From assembly GCA_003427395.1 (NCBI GenBank), contig BFEA01000240.1:1316907-1337799 (forward strand): DNA of 20,893 nucleotides, given 5' to 3'. The stretch is from Chara braunii. Taxonomy: Eukaryota > Streptophyta > Charophyceae > Charales > Characeae. The notes under the pieces were generated by a model, which was not told the origin of the DNA, did not search any database, and saw only the letters and a program-made list of their open reading frames with translations. The stretch's first letter is position 1. Each line of letters begins with the position of its first letter. Made by a program: the position numbers and the translations under genes. Positions 1-7,760 of the stretch are shown here, piece after piece.

Positions 1-36
<36 letters not shown>
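1..36. repeat. (TG)n microsatellite, cut by window edge
   Basis: Uninterrupted TG dinucleotide from base 1 to about 36; its true length is unknown because it runs off the window. It is the first of a dense series of simple repeats covering the first 1.6 kb. Confidence 0.97.
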
Positions 37-38
<2 letters not shown>

Positions 39-187
39 TGTCACTAATGTGTGTAGTACGTCTGCAGGGATAGGAAGAGAGAACGAGAGAGAGACAGAGG
101 ACAGATCGACAGAAAGAGGAACAAGCGGTAACGGAAGAAAGAGATGAACGGTGAAGCCAGAGACAGGAGGCGGAGAAACAAACACAA

Positions 188-307
188 AGAGAGAGAGAGA
201 GAGAGAGAGAGAGACGAAGGAGGGAAGGTGAGGAACGTGGCAAACGCTGAGATAGAGAGAGAGAGAAAGAAACAGAGAGGAACACAGACACAGAGAGGGG
301 CACATAG

Positions 308-362
<55 letters not shown>

Positions 363-363
363 A
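188..363. repeat. (GA)n and (GACA)n microsatellite cluster
   Basis: Two GA tracts (188-214 and 314-346) lie in a generally purine-rich strand. The second runs directly into a GACA tetranucleotide tract (345-363). The open frames across this stretch, such as 144-395 plus and 44-313 minus, only encode RE/SL dipeptide runs from the repeat and are not supported as genes. Confidence 0.93.
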
Positions 364-443
364 CAGGACAGCATGTAATGCACTACAAATGTTAAACGAA
401 AAGGCAGTTAAGGGAGATGGACACTAAGAATCCCCAAGTCGCC

Positions 444-454
444 GGGGGGGGGGG
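444..454. repeat. Poly(G) tract (11 G)
   Basis: A run of eleven G in otherwise mixed sequence, just before the G-box region. A similar 12-G run occurs at 12529-12540. Runs like these are prone to assembly length error. Confidence 0.9.
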
Positions 455-500
455 ATAAAAAATCACATCTCCTTCGCGTGGAGTCCTTGCGATCAGAAGC

Positions 501-512
501 TGCCACGTGGCA
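501..512. promoter_or_regulatory. Perfect 12-bp G-box palindrome (TGCCACGTGGCA)
   Basis: The sequence equals its own reverse complement over 12 bases and is centred on CACGTG, the core bound by plant bZIP and bHLH factors. A GATAAAAT motif follows directly (about 513-520) and a CCAAT motif lies at 541-545. This spacing resembles light-responsive plant promoters, where G-box, GATA/I-box and CCAAT motifs occur together. No transcript or downstream gene is visible in the window, so a regulatory role is inferred from motifs alone. Separate CACGTG-type cores also occur near 15208 and 20022 without such company. Confidence 0.4.
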
Positions 513-743
513 GATAAAATTCGGGAACCCCAATAAGCGGCCAATGAGAAGGAGATGTCCTTCCAGAGAGTGCTGCTGCAACACGCGAGAAATACAAAGG
601 CCATACATACATAGAAACAGAGAGAGAGAGAGAATCTGGGAGCACAGGAGATAGAAGGCAAAGAGGACGGAAAAATCGCCATAGATCCGAATGATCCCCT
701 GTCTGAATCAATTCTTGTAACTGATCTCCTGGACCAACGTCGT

Positions 744-790
744 AAAAAAGAAAAAAAAAAAAAAAAAAAAAAAGAAGAAGAAGAAGAAGC
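744..790. repeat. A-rich run passing into (GAA)n
   Basis: A tract of A with one G (744-773, 23 consecutive A at 751-773) is followed by about five GAA/AAG triplets to 790. It could be an old retroposon tail, but no recognisable element body or flanking duplication was seen. Confidence 0.9.
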
Positions 791-820
791 AGCGTGGCAC
801 AAGTGAACATACACAACACA

Positions 821-823
<3 letters not shown>

Positions 824-875
<52 letters not shown>
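824..875. repeat. (GA)26 microsatellite
   Basis: Uninterrupted GA dinucleotide of about 52 bases, among the longest simple repeats in the window. It is homopurine on the plus strand and so able in principle to form a triplex (H-DNA). Confidence 0.97.
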
Positions 876-879
<4 letters not shown>

Positions 880-913
880 ACGTTACCTACAGACGTAGTA
901 CACATATTAGATA

Positions 914-945
914 CAGACAGACAGACAGACGGACGGACCGACAGA
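914..945. repeat. (CAGA)n/(GGAC)n tetranucleotide tract
   Basis: CAGA units from 914 pass into GACG/GACC units up to about 945. The motif matches the GACA tract at 345-363, suggesting the same slippage-prone sequence class across the cluster. Confidence 0.85.
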
Positions 946-1312
946 CTCACAAGGAAGGGGCTTGGGAAGTATTTAAGGTGGGTGGACATAGATAGACCAC
1001 ATTTCAACTGACAGTCGGTCATTGAAAAGGACTAAAACGACGTTTGAGAAAGAGAAAGGATGAGGAGAGAGTTGAACGTACGCGCTTATTATAATTGCTG
1101 AATGATATAAATAAGGGACCGTCAACAGCTGGGGCACTCGCAGTGTTCCAGCTTTCATCGAACGGGCGCTCGCTGCACGTCAAACACCTACTTCTGCGGC
1201 TGCTCCATCCAACACTTGTATTTCGCACCAATGCCTGACCCGTGATCGTGACCGGCACCGGTCACTTGAACCACCGCTCGCAGAATGATTGCAAATCGCT
1301 TGCCTTGCCCTC

Positions 1313-1314
<2 letters not shown>

Positions 1315-1361
<47 letters not shown>

Positions 1362-1374
1362 CGTGCGTGTGCGT

Positions 1375-1407
<33 letters not shown>
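1315..1407. repeat. Compound (CT)20 - (GT/GCGT)n microsatellite
   Basis: A homopyrimidine CT tract (1315-1354) switches abruptly to an alternating purine-pyrimidine tract of GT and GC steps (1355-1407). The first half can form H-DNA and the second Z-DNA. The plus-strand bias also reverses here: simple repeats left of 1000 are purine (GA), while from 1315 they are CT/GT. Confidence 0.96.
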
Positions 1408-1459
1408 ATTATTCGGTAAACACAAGTCCGCTACACAGAAAGAGGATCAGGATCGTGAC

Positions 1460-1573
1460 AAGCTGTGTCGTCGGACTTTCAACGACTCCCGACGTGTGTG
1501 TTTGTCACGTTCGCTAGGCACAACTGCAGACTGTTCCGTCGGACTTTCACCGACTCCTCAGCAGTGTGTGTGA

Positions 1574-1595
<22 letters not shown>
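1460..1595 (+). repeat. 68-bp tandem duplication
   Basis: A 21-base block (CGTCGGACTTTC then AACGACTCC) at 1469-1489 recurs at 1537-1557 with one base changed. The flanking sequence is also recognisably duplicated, and both copies run into GT-rich sequence. The period is 68 bp. No coding role is seen. Confidence 0.7.
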
Positions 1596-1606
<11 letters not shown>

Positions 1607-1607
1607 A
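1564..1607. repeat. (GT)n with terminal (GC)n
   Basis: GT dinucleotides with one GAGT interruption, ending in a CGCGCGCG run, all alternating purine-pyrimidine. This is the third such tract in 1.6 kb. Confidence 0.95.
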
Positions 1608-1781
1608 TTGTCGCGTCTCCGTTGCCTGTGTACGTCTACCGCGGTTCACTCAGCCTACGAGGACTGATAGGGCAGCTACGATCGGTCGAAACGAAGGAAA
1701 GAAGGCGGGGAAAAATGGGCAGCATCTATAGATGCATGAGCTGGCGAAAGAAAGGACAAAAAACAGGAACCGTGTGGCTAA

Positions 1782-1947
1782 GGGCGAGATCCCACTGGCA
1801 AAGAGGATTGTAGTAAGTGTCTGAATATGGACCTTTTTGTGGACAGGGGCAAAAAATTGTGATTGATCTACTTTTCTGCATCTGTCTGTGGAACACATCC
1901 AGATTCAGATTCTTATTCCAATCCTCTTTGCCAGTGGGATCTGGCCC
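1782..1947. mobile_element. 166-bp MITE-like element with long terminal inverted repeats
   Basis: The left arm starting GGGCGAGATCCCACTGG (1782) is the inverted counterpart of the right end finishing at 1947. By hand alignment the outer 50 bases agree at about 44 positions, and weaker matching continues to about 70 bases per arm, leaving only a short centre. There is no coding capacity. Flanks are TAA on the left and TAC on the right, a near match to the three-base TWA target duplication of PIF/Harbinger (Tourist) elements, whose ends often begin GGC/GGG. The superfamily call is inferred. The inverted-repeat structure is seen directly. Confidence 0.65.
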
Positions 1948-2573
1948 TACCTGGTATGGTACACGGATGGAACTGCTGCTGAACAGATCACGCGTTCAAG
2001 TCCTGTTGCATTCAGATAACTAACCCCATTTGTAATTAACGGAAGCCTTAGGGGAAAAGCGCCCCACAGATGGAAACAGCAATTCTGGGGTTATAATGCC
2101 ATTTGCCATAGGGGGCGGTTCCATTAGGGCCTCAAGAGCGAAGGGAAAAATCATGGTTCCACCCCTCCCCCCCTTAGAGCTATCCGCTTTGTTTTCACTT
2201 TTTTTCGCGTCCCAAGGTTGCGACTTGAAACTCAAGGGGGGCGACACAGCCAAAATAGCCCTTGAATTCAAGTCACCTCCCAGAGGCACCTTGAGTTCAA
2301 GTGCCAGCGCTCCAGCGGAGACCGTCAGCACTCTGAGTGGGGCCTCTTTTTTGTTTTTCTTTCTTTCCAGCGGGCGATCCTGGTCCAGGATTGGTCAAGC
2401 CGTGGAGTTCGGTTCCATGTGCAGCCTGTTCAAGGGTTTCCTCAAGTGTACATGGAGCCATAAATAGAGTAAGTGTAAATTAATCACAATTTCTCGTTTA
2501 GTGTGCACTTGAAACTCAAGTATTTTCAAGTTGCGTGGAACGAGGCTCTTAGCCGAGGATTTTCCCGATTTAG
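1948..2573. other. Unassigned interval with short CTTGA/TCAAG palindromes
   Basis: No supported gene. Overlapping frames exist on both strands (2096-2467 plus, 2020-2331 minus) but neither resembles a known family. The notable content is a short palindromic motif repeated four times: 2224-2236 and 2508-2520 (CTTGAAACTCAAG), 2261-2272 (CTTGAATTCAAG) and 2290-2301 (CTTGAGTTCAAG). The first two blocks also form an inverted pair (2222-2238 with 2259-2274) that could fold into a hairpin. Confidence 0.5.
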
Positions 2574-3170
2574 ATTTTTTTTTATTCGTTTATTTTTTTC
2601 CCTAAAGGATGGTGCTCCTTCTATTGGTGGGGAGCATCACCTGCTGGAAACCGGGTTCAGCGTCCCATAAATACATATTTTTGAAACCTTGAGCATAACC
2701 ATGAGAACAGATGATGTTGTTGATCCTTGTGCCTCTTCGCCCTAACTAGGGCGCCATAAATACATGACTTCCTAGCACTTAACCATACCCCATTGTATTA
2801 TAAGCATATACATAACATAAAAAACTGAAGGATACCAGGTCTAAATACTCATTCATACCCATACCACGATCTGGGAACCAAACATAGATTTGATGGAGGA
2901 AAAGGATCAGGGAAGTCCGTCAAAGAATACCAGGGTCAACTTCAATCTAGTCATTGAAGACCAAGTGGTAAGTTAAATTCCTTTGGAACCCATCCTCATC
3001 ATTTTCTTGTGCTCCCTCCCATTTTACCTGCCCTAACCTCCCTCCCTGGTCCCCCCCAAACCAGTTTCGATTACATAGTTTAATATGTTGCAAGAGATTT
3101 TTTTTTCATTGTCCGAGTCAAATGCTGTATTTTTTTATTTATAATTCCTCATTTGATAGTAATCTTTATT
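2574..3170 (-). other. LINE 3' UTR and poly(A) tail
   Basis: The tail appears as T-rich sequence on the plus strand (2574-2600, interrupted by A, C and G). Between it and the last recognisable ORF2 sequence lies about 570 bp without a coherent frame. On the minus strand it contains a small internal repeat, 'TGTATTTATGG', near 2670 and 2765. The region ends in compact GC-rich sequence just before the tail, where the RT is expected to recognise the transcript. Confidence 0.6.
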
Positions 3171-4152
3171 TGAATATGTTGCTTAATATTTTCAGTAAAT
3201 TTTGGCCCATCCAAGCGTGCACCTTCCATTTCATAGGTACACCTACGTATCCATATTGCCCAAATGACTGCTCTCCTTCCAACTGTGAACAAGTTTAATG
3301 TAAAGTCATCTCCCTGATTGGGATTTCAAGTTTCCAAGAGCAAATCTTGTCCCACCAACACAATAGCGAAATTGATCTTGGGCATTGGAAAAAAATGTGC
3401 TCTAATGTTTCCGGCACTAGCTTAGATGGGAAGGCTGATTTACAGAACTTACACCACGGATTTTTTTTATCTTTGTTCTAGCGAGGTTCTATCAATGATG
3501 CAATCATTTGTGGGGAGGCAACGGTGGGCAATTTGTCACTGCAAAGATGCTACTTTAGTTGGTCGAGACTTAATGGAGTGAAACCGCTTAATTAATTGCA
3601 ACTTTTCTTTGCTTTCATTTAGATGTCTCATCCATCGGGCTTCTATACGGTCCTTTATGTTCACCTTATGACGAAGCATCCTGTAGGTAGATTTAACTGA
3701 TAGAGTGTGAAGCGACCTATAGTAAGAACGCCCCCTTCCACTTGGACTATACCAGGTTTAAGGGTAAGTGAGAGATAGGTTTATCCGGTTTAAAAGTCAA
3801 CCATTTGTATTTAATCTTTAAAACGCTGATCCAAAATAGTTGATCCACCTTGAACCACCAGTGTCCTCTTGTGCTCTAGCTTAAGGAATCCATAAATTTC
3901 CAAATCAAGAATAGATAGGAGGATGCCTCATTCATTGAGGACCTCTAATATATTTCTCACTATCCCCGGTTGTGCCTTGATGGTCACCCAATCATTGGAA
4001 ATGAGTTTGGGCTCTATTCAAAGAATTATGACTCATTCTAAGAGGATTAAGTCAATTATTTGTTCGAGGACTTCCTTCTGGTGATGACAGTATTGCAATT
4101 GCTTCTGGAGGGTCGAAGGATCAATTCAGTCTCTATTCTCACTACTCCAAAT
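3170..4152 (-). pseudogene. LINE ORF2 C-terminal part with zf-RVT zinc finger
   Basis: On the minus strand a short frame contains CKFC (3442-3453) followed about 20 residues later by EHIFFQC (3382-3405), and then a W-rich stretch. This C-x2-C ... H-x4-C arrangement is the zf-RVT domain found after the reverse transcriptase in plant LINEs. In related elements the C-terminal cysteine-rich segment contributes to RNA binding and retrotransposition. A stop follows soon after (around 3300), and no long frame covers the rest, so the region is degenerate. The assignment is strengthened by its place: right orientation, downstream of the RT, upstream of the 3' UTR. Confidence 0.75.
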
Positions 4153-4906
4153 ATCTCTGATGCGTATAATTTCTCTTTTAATCCACCATTTCCATGACGA
4201 GTCCATACAATTAAGAGTATAACCATGAGAGTCTTTGATAAATGTGTTGTTAAATAATGGTTGTTGGCATACCTCTTCCCATCTTTCAGAGGTTACCTAA
4301 TCAGGTACGGGTAGTTTTCTTTAGATTTAGGTTGTGGGTGGGTCCGCTGCACCGTCAGTAGGGCTGACCCCGGCGCGAAAAGCCATCTGGCGGATATCCT
4401 CCTTGGGTAACCCCCGACACCTCTACAACCCTTTAAAAAAAAAAAAAAAAAAAAAAAAAGTTTCCTTTGAGTTTTCATTAAGGTGATCCAAAAGAGGTCC
4501 CTAGAAAGATTTATCCTGGCTGCTTGGCGGTCTGAGAGATCCACCTTATGAGGTTTTACTCAAGAACCCATTGGAAGGGATCAAGATCGATTTTCTAGTC
4601 ACATCTCTAATGCGTATAATTCCTCTTTTAATCCACAATTTTAATGACGAGTCCATACAATTAAGAGTACAACCATGAGAGTCTCTGATAAATGTGTTGT
4701 TAAATAATGGTTGTTGACATACCTCTTCCCATCTTTCAGGGGTTACCTAATCAGGTATGGGTAGTTTCCTCCAGGTTTTCATTCCGGTGATCCAAAAGGG
4801 GTCCCTAAAAAAATCTCTCGTGGTTGTTTGACGGTCTGAGAGATCCACCTGATGGGGTTCAAATGAAGAACCCCTTGGAAGGGACCAGGATCGATTTTTT
4901 AGCCAC
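4153..4906. repeat. 304-bp tandem duplication inside LINE ORF2
   Basis: Copy A covers 4153-4602 and copy B 4603-4906. The two align from end to end once an inserted retroposon and its target duplication (about 146 bp, around 4313-4458) are removed from copy A, giving 304 bp in each. I counted about 36 differences by hand, roughly 12%. On the minus strand both copies encode related peptides (VDLSDRQ...W-I-T-x-MKT). As 304 is not a multiple of three, the duplication itself shifts the ORF2 frame. The copies are too diverged for the duplication to be an assembly artefact. Confidence 0.9.
4326..4458 (+). mobile_element. SINE-like retroposon with poly(A) tail and target duplication
   Basis: About 110 bp of GC-rich sequence unrelated to the surrounding LINE ends in an A tract of 25 (4435-4459). 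Its borders are defined by comparison: it is absent from the other copy of the 304-bp duplication. Flanking sequences AGTTTTCTTTAG (4313-4324) and AGTTTCCTTTGAG (4459-4471) form an imperfect target-site duplication, as left by LINE-machinery insertion. No clear pol III A or B box was seen, so it may be a 5'-truncated SINE, a short LINE 3' end or another processed transcript. The family is not recognised. The minus-strand frame across it (4293-4544) is an artefact of reading the A tract as phenylalanines. Confidence 0.8.
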
Positions 4907-6460
4907 ATGAGGGGATCCACCTCTTCCGGGGTGGTTGGAGCTAACCTCCTGATTTGATCACAATCCAAATGACTCCAAGGGGGCAAGAGATTAAATAAGA
5001 GGCGTTTTAGCCATTACATTGAAAAAGTCATTGCATGGGTAAAAGGATCAATGATTCCAAGACCGCCTTTAGATTTTGGTTGGATTACAGATAACCATGT
5101 CACTCTACTAATATCATTTTCACATTCATGATTTTTCTATCATAAGAAGGCTGCTACTTGTCGTTGAAATACCTTATTGGTAGCTTTATCAAAAACCCAT
5201 ATTGCAGATTTGTACCAAATAGAAGCTCAAACCACATTATTAATTGTTAGCGTTCTACCTAATATCGAAGTGTGTTTGTCCTTCCACGGCTATAATTTTG
5301 ACTGAGCTTGTTGCAGAATTCCAACATTGTTGGATGTTGGCTTGTCTAATGCTGAGATGAAAATCCCCAAGACTTTGATTGAATTTTCATGTGGGAGTCC
5401 TTTAATATGAGGTTGTTCTGGGGGTCCTACTCCTTGGTAGAAAATCCACCACCCCATTGTTTTATTCCCCCAGTTTACCCTCAACTTTGAAAGTTTACAA
5501 AACACATTCATGATTCATTTAATTGCCTCTAGATTTTCGTGTGTGAGGTGTCAACCATCAGGGAAAGGTCATCCGTGAACAGAGAGCTAACTGGGATGGC
5601 ATCCTTTGGAATGGAGGAGACTTGAATTCTTTTTATATCTTTATGTTGTCGAAGGTTAGTTGTCGGGGCTTCCATAATGACTATAAAAAGGAGCGGAGCA
5701 ATTGGGTCACCCCGACTCACCGATCTCTGACATTCTCATTAATCATGACTCTTGTTGTTGCATTCTTATGCAAAAGTTTAACCCATCTTCTAAAGTTGGA
5801 CCAAAATTCAATTTCTCTTGTAAGTTTTTTCAAAATCGATAAATATAAATGCATCATTATGTTTGGATTGGCAGGAAAACTTGATTAATTCATTAATAAG
5901 AAGAATATTGTCCTAGATATTCCTTCCTTGAATAAACTCAGATTGGGAGGGATGAATTATGTCAGCTATGAACTTATTCAAACGATTAGTTAGGACCTTT
6001 GAGATGAGTTTGTATACTACAGTAAGGAGTGTGATAGACCGATGATTGTGAATATTATATTTATCATATTTTTTATACTACAAAGTTAATACACTCTGCC
6101 CCACGATTTCTCCCATTTGTCCAGCCTCCCAAACCGCATGATAGAAATTCATTAAATCCTGTGAGATAAAATCCCAAAGGGATTCTCATAATTCCTTAGG
6201 CAATTTATCCATGTCGTTTTTTTTTCCCTTCCTCCATGAGCATAAACACATTCCACACCTCTTCTTTTGTTAAGGATATTTTTAGTTGCTCTCTTTGAAA
6301 TTATGAGAGGGTTTTCGTCATTGGCTTCAAGAATTCGTCGATCTCCATGTTACGTTGATTTGACAGAATGTCATAATTTTCTAATAAGAAAATATTTTTT
6401 AAAAATCCCTATCAATTTTGGTACTTTCAACCGTAGAGGTGACCAATGGATCGCTTAGTT
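4907..6460 (-). pseudogene. LINE ORF2 reverse transcriptase domain, broken
   Basis: Motifs occur in the expected minus-strand order across several frames. A fragment leading into RSITLLTVVYKLISKVL and HPSQSEFIQGRNI (about 5915-6045) matches the N-terminal RT blocks. FIDFEKTY (about 5824-5850) is motif A with its catalytic aspartate. SRGDPIAPLLF (about 5685-5717) is motif B, and FTDD (within 5568-5580) is motif C with both aspartates. 5290-5511 encodes the following thumb-side segment (LRVNWG, IKVLGIFIS). 4990-5110 encodes the post-RT block (QPKSKGGLGIIDP). Known role: reverse transcription of the element RNA at the nicked target. A stop replaces the residue after QGRN-I, a frame change separates motifs A and B, and further stops follow, so the enzyme is dead although the catalytic aspartates survive. 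Confidence 0.92.
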
Positions 6461-6807
6461 GTTGGGGGTGAGCAAGAGTTTCAATCACTGTCCTTCCTGT
6501 ACAGACTCTTGCCATAGCGAAAAATCTAGCATCCATGACACACTCTGTAACATGTTTTCTAAGCTTACCCCTAATCCTAACAGTTTGTCAGTGATACTCC
6601 ATATGTGAAATTATTTTCCTCGTCTTCACCATCAAACTCTAAGAGTTGTAACTATTGAATACGTTGATATAAACGTGATTCATTGGAATGACGTTCATTT
6701 GCCAATAACTTCGAATATTCATTGCATTTACGACTTATAAAAACTAGACCATTGTTGAATCACTCAATATTATCATGAACAATGACCTTCTGTTATTTCC
6801 AGAAAGT
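6461..6807 (-). pseudogene. LINE ORF2 linker between endonuclease and RT, degenerate
   Basis: About 350 bp between the endonuclease fragment and the first RT blocks. In L1-type elements this spacer is poorly conserved. Here it has stops in all minus-strand frames, and only its position ties it to ORF2. Confidence 0.5.
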
Positions 6808-7760
6808 TCAAACATCTTTTAAATAAGATCTGAATAAATCATATTTTAGATGTGATGTGTTTATCTTATAGAATCTTTTTCCTTTATTTGGATCCTTCCA
6901 GAAGGAGAGAATGACCACACACATTGCATGGTCCAGACCCAAAAGAAGGTTTCTAAGGAAAATTTTGGGTACCTGAATAACACCTTCCGATTCTTCTAAG
7001 AGAAAGATTAAACTTATACGTGACTTAGTGACCATTCTAGTTTGAGTCTTTTTGAAGCACGTGTAAGAACGCCAAGATGGGTTCAACCTACGAAATAAAT
7101 CAAAAAGATTAAATGATTGAGTCAGGGTGACAACCATTATTTCATCGGCTTCCACATTGGTTGGACATGGGGTAGCGATACGCCAACGATCTAAGAATCG
7201 ATCCGGGGCAATGTTAAAATCACCAACTATAATTAAAGGAATACCTACTGGAAGCTTGGGAACTAGAGTTTCAAAAAACGTTGGCGACCTACTTCGTTTG
7301 GTCCATACATACATAGGATGTTGATGATTTCGAGATCCACCATTGCTAGAATGTATACTCACCTACCCTCTACTTTATCAATCTCCAAGTACACGGGTTC
7401 TACCTTGGAACCTGGAGGGATCAAAATCGCAACACCTGCGCTTCTTGGGCGAGGTGAATGCGCACTGAAGGTCGTATAAGGCGATATCTGTTTGTGACAA
7501 TGGTTGTGGGTAGCTGTATCCATCAGATGTGTTTCTTGGATACAAATGACATCAGACCATTCCCCCCCGCCCTCTATTCCCTTAAGTTGATTATAAATTG
7601 TTTGCTTCTTCTGAAACTTAGCAGAAGCAAGGCTATTAACATTCAAAGATCTTAGGTTTAAATTTGCTTGTCTCCTAAGAGACTTCCATGTTTTGTCTTT
7701 ATTGTATAAAGTGTCAATTACATGGAAACTATCCACTACAACCAAAACACTATCCCACAT
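6808..7760 (-). pseudogene. LINE ORF2 apurinic-type endonuclease domain, frameshifted
   Basis: Two minus-strand frames meet at 7359-7362. The first (from ATG 7758-7760) reads LNVNSLAS, then DVICIQETHL with the metal-binding glutamate (codon near 7533-7535), then RSAGVAILIP. The second has LIIVGDFNIAPD (GDFN at 7213-7224), SRISLIFL (about 7001-7026) and GLDHAMCVV (about 6926-6939). These are the blocks of the exonuclease-endonuclease-phosphatase fold that LINEs use to nick target DNA. Two things break it: a one-base frame change at about 7360, and serine in place of the usual aspartate in the S-R-I-D block. The ATG at 7760, about 36 residues before the domain, is a reasonable ORF2 start, as about 100 bp separate it from the last ORF1 fragment. 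Confidence 0.92.

Noticed and set aside
144-395. Plus-strand open frame rich in Arg-Glu repeats
   Set aside because: It is a translation of GA microsatellites; the other strand gives equally open SL repeats.
2096-2467. 123-codon plus-strand frame
   Set aside because: An overlapping minus-strand frame is almost as long, the stretch holds repeated palindromes, and no family motif is visible.
4293-4544. Minus-strand frame with a polyphenylalanine run
   Set aside because: The run is the A tail of the retroposon, and the frame joins LINE ORF2 to unrelated insert sequence.
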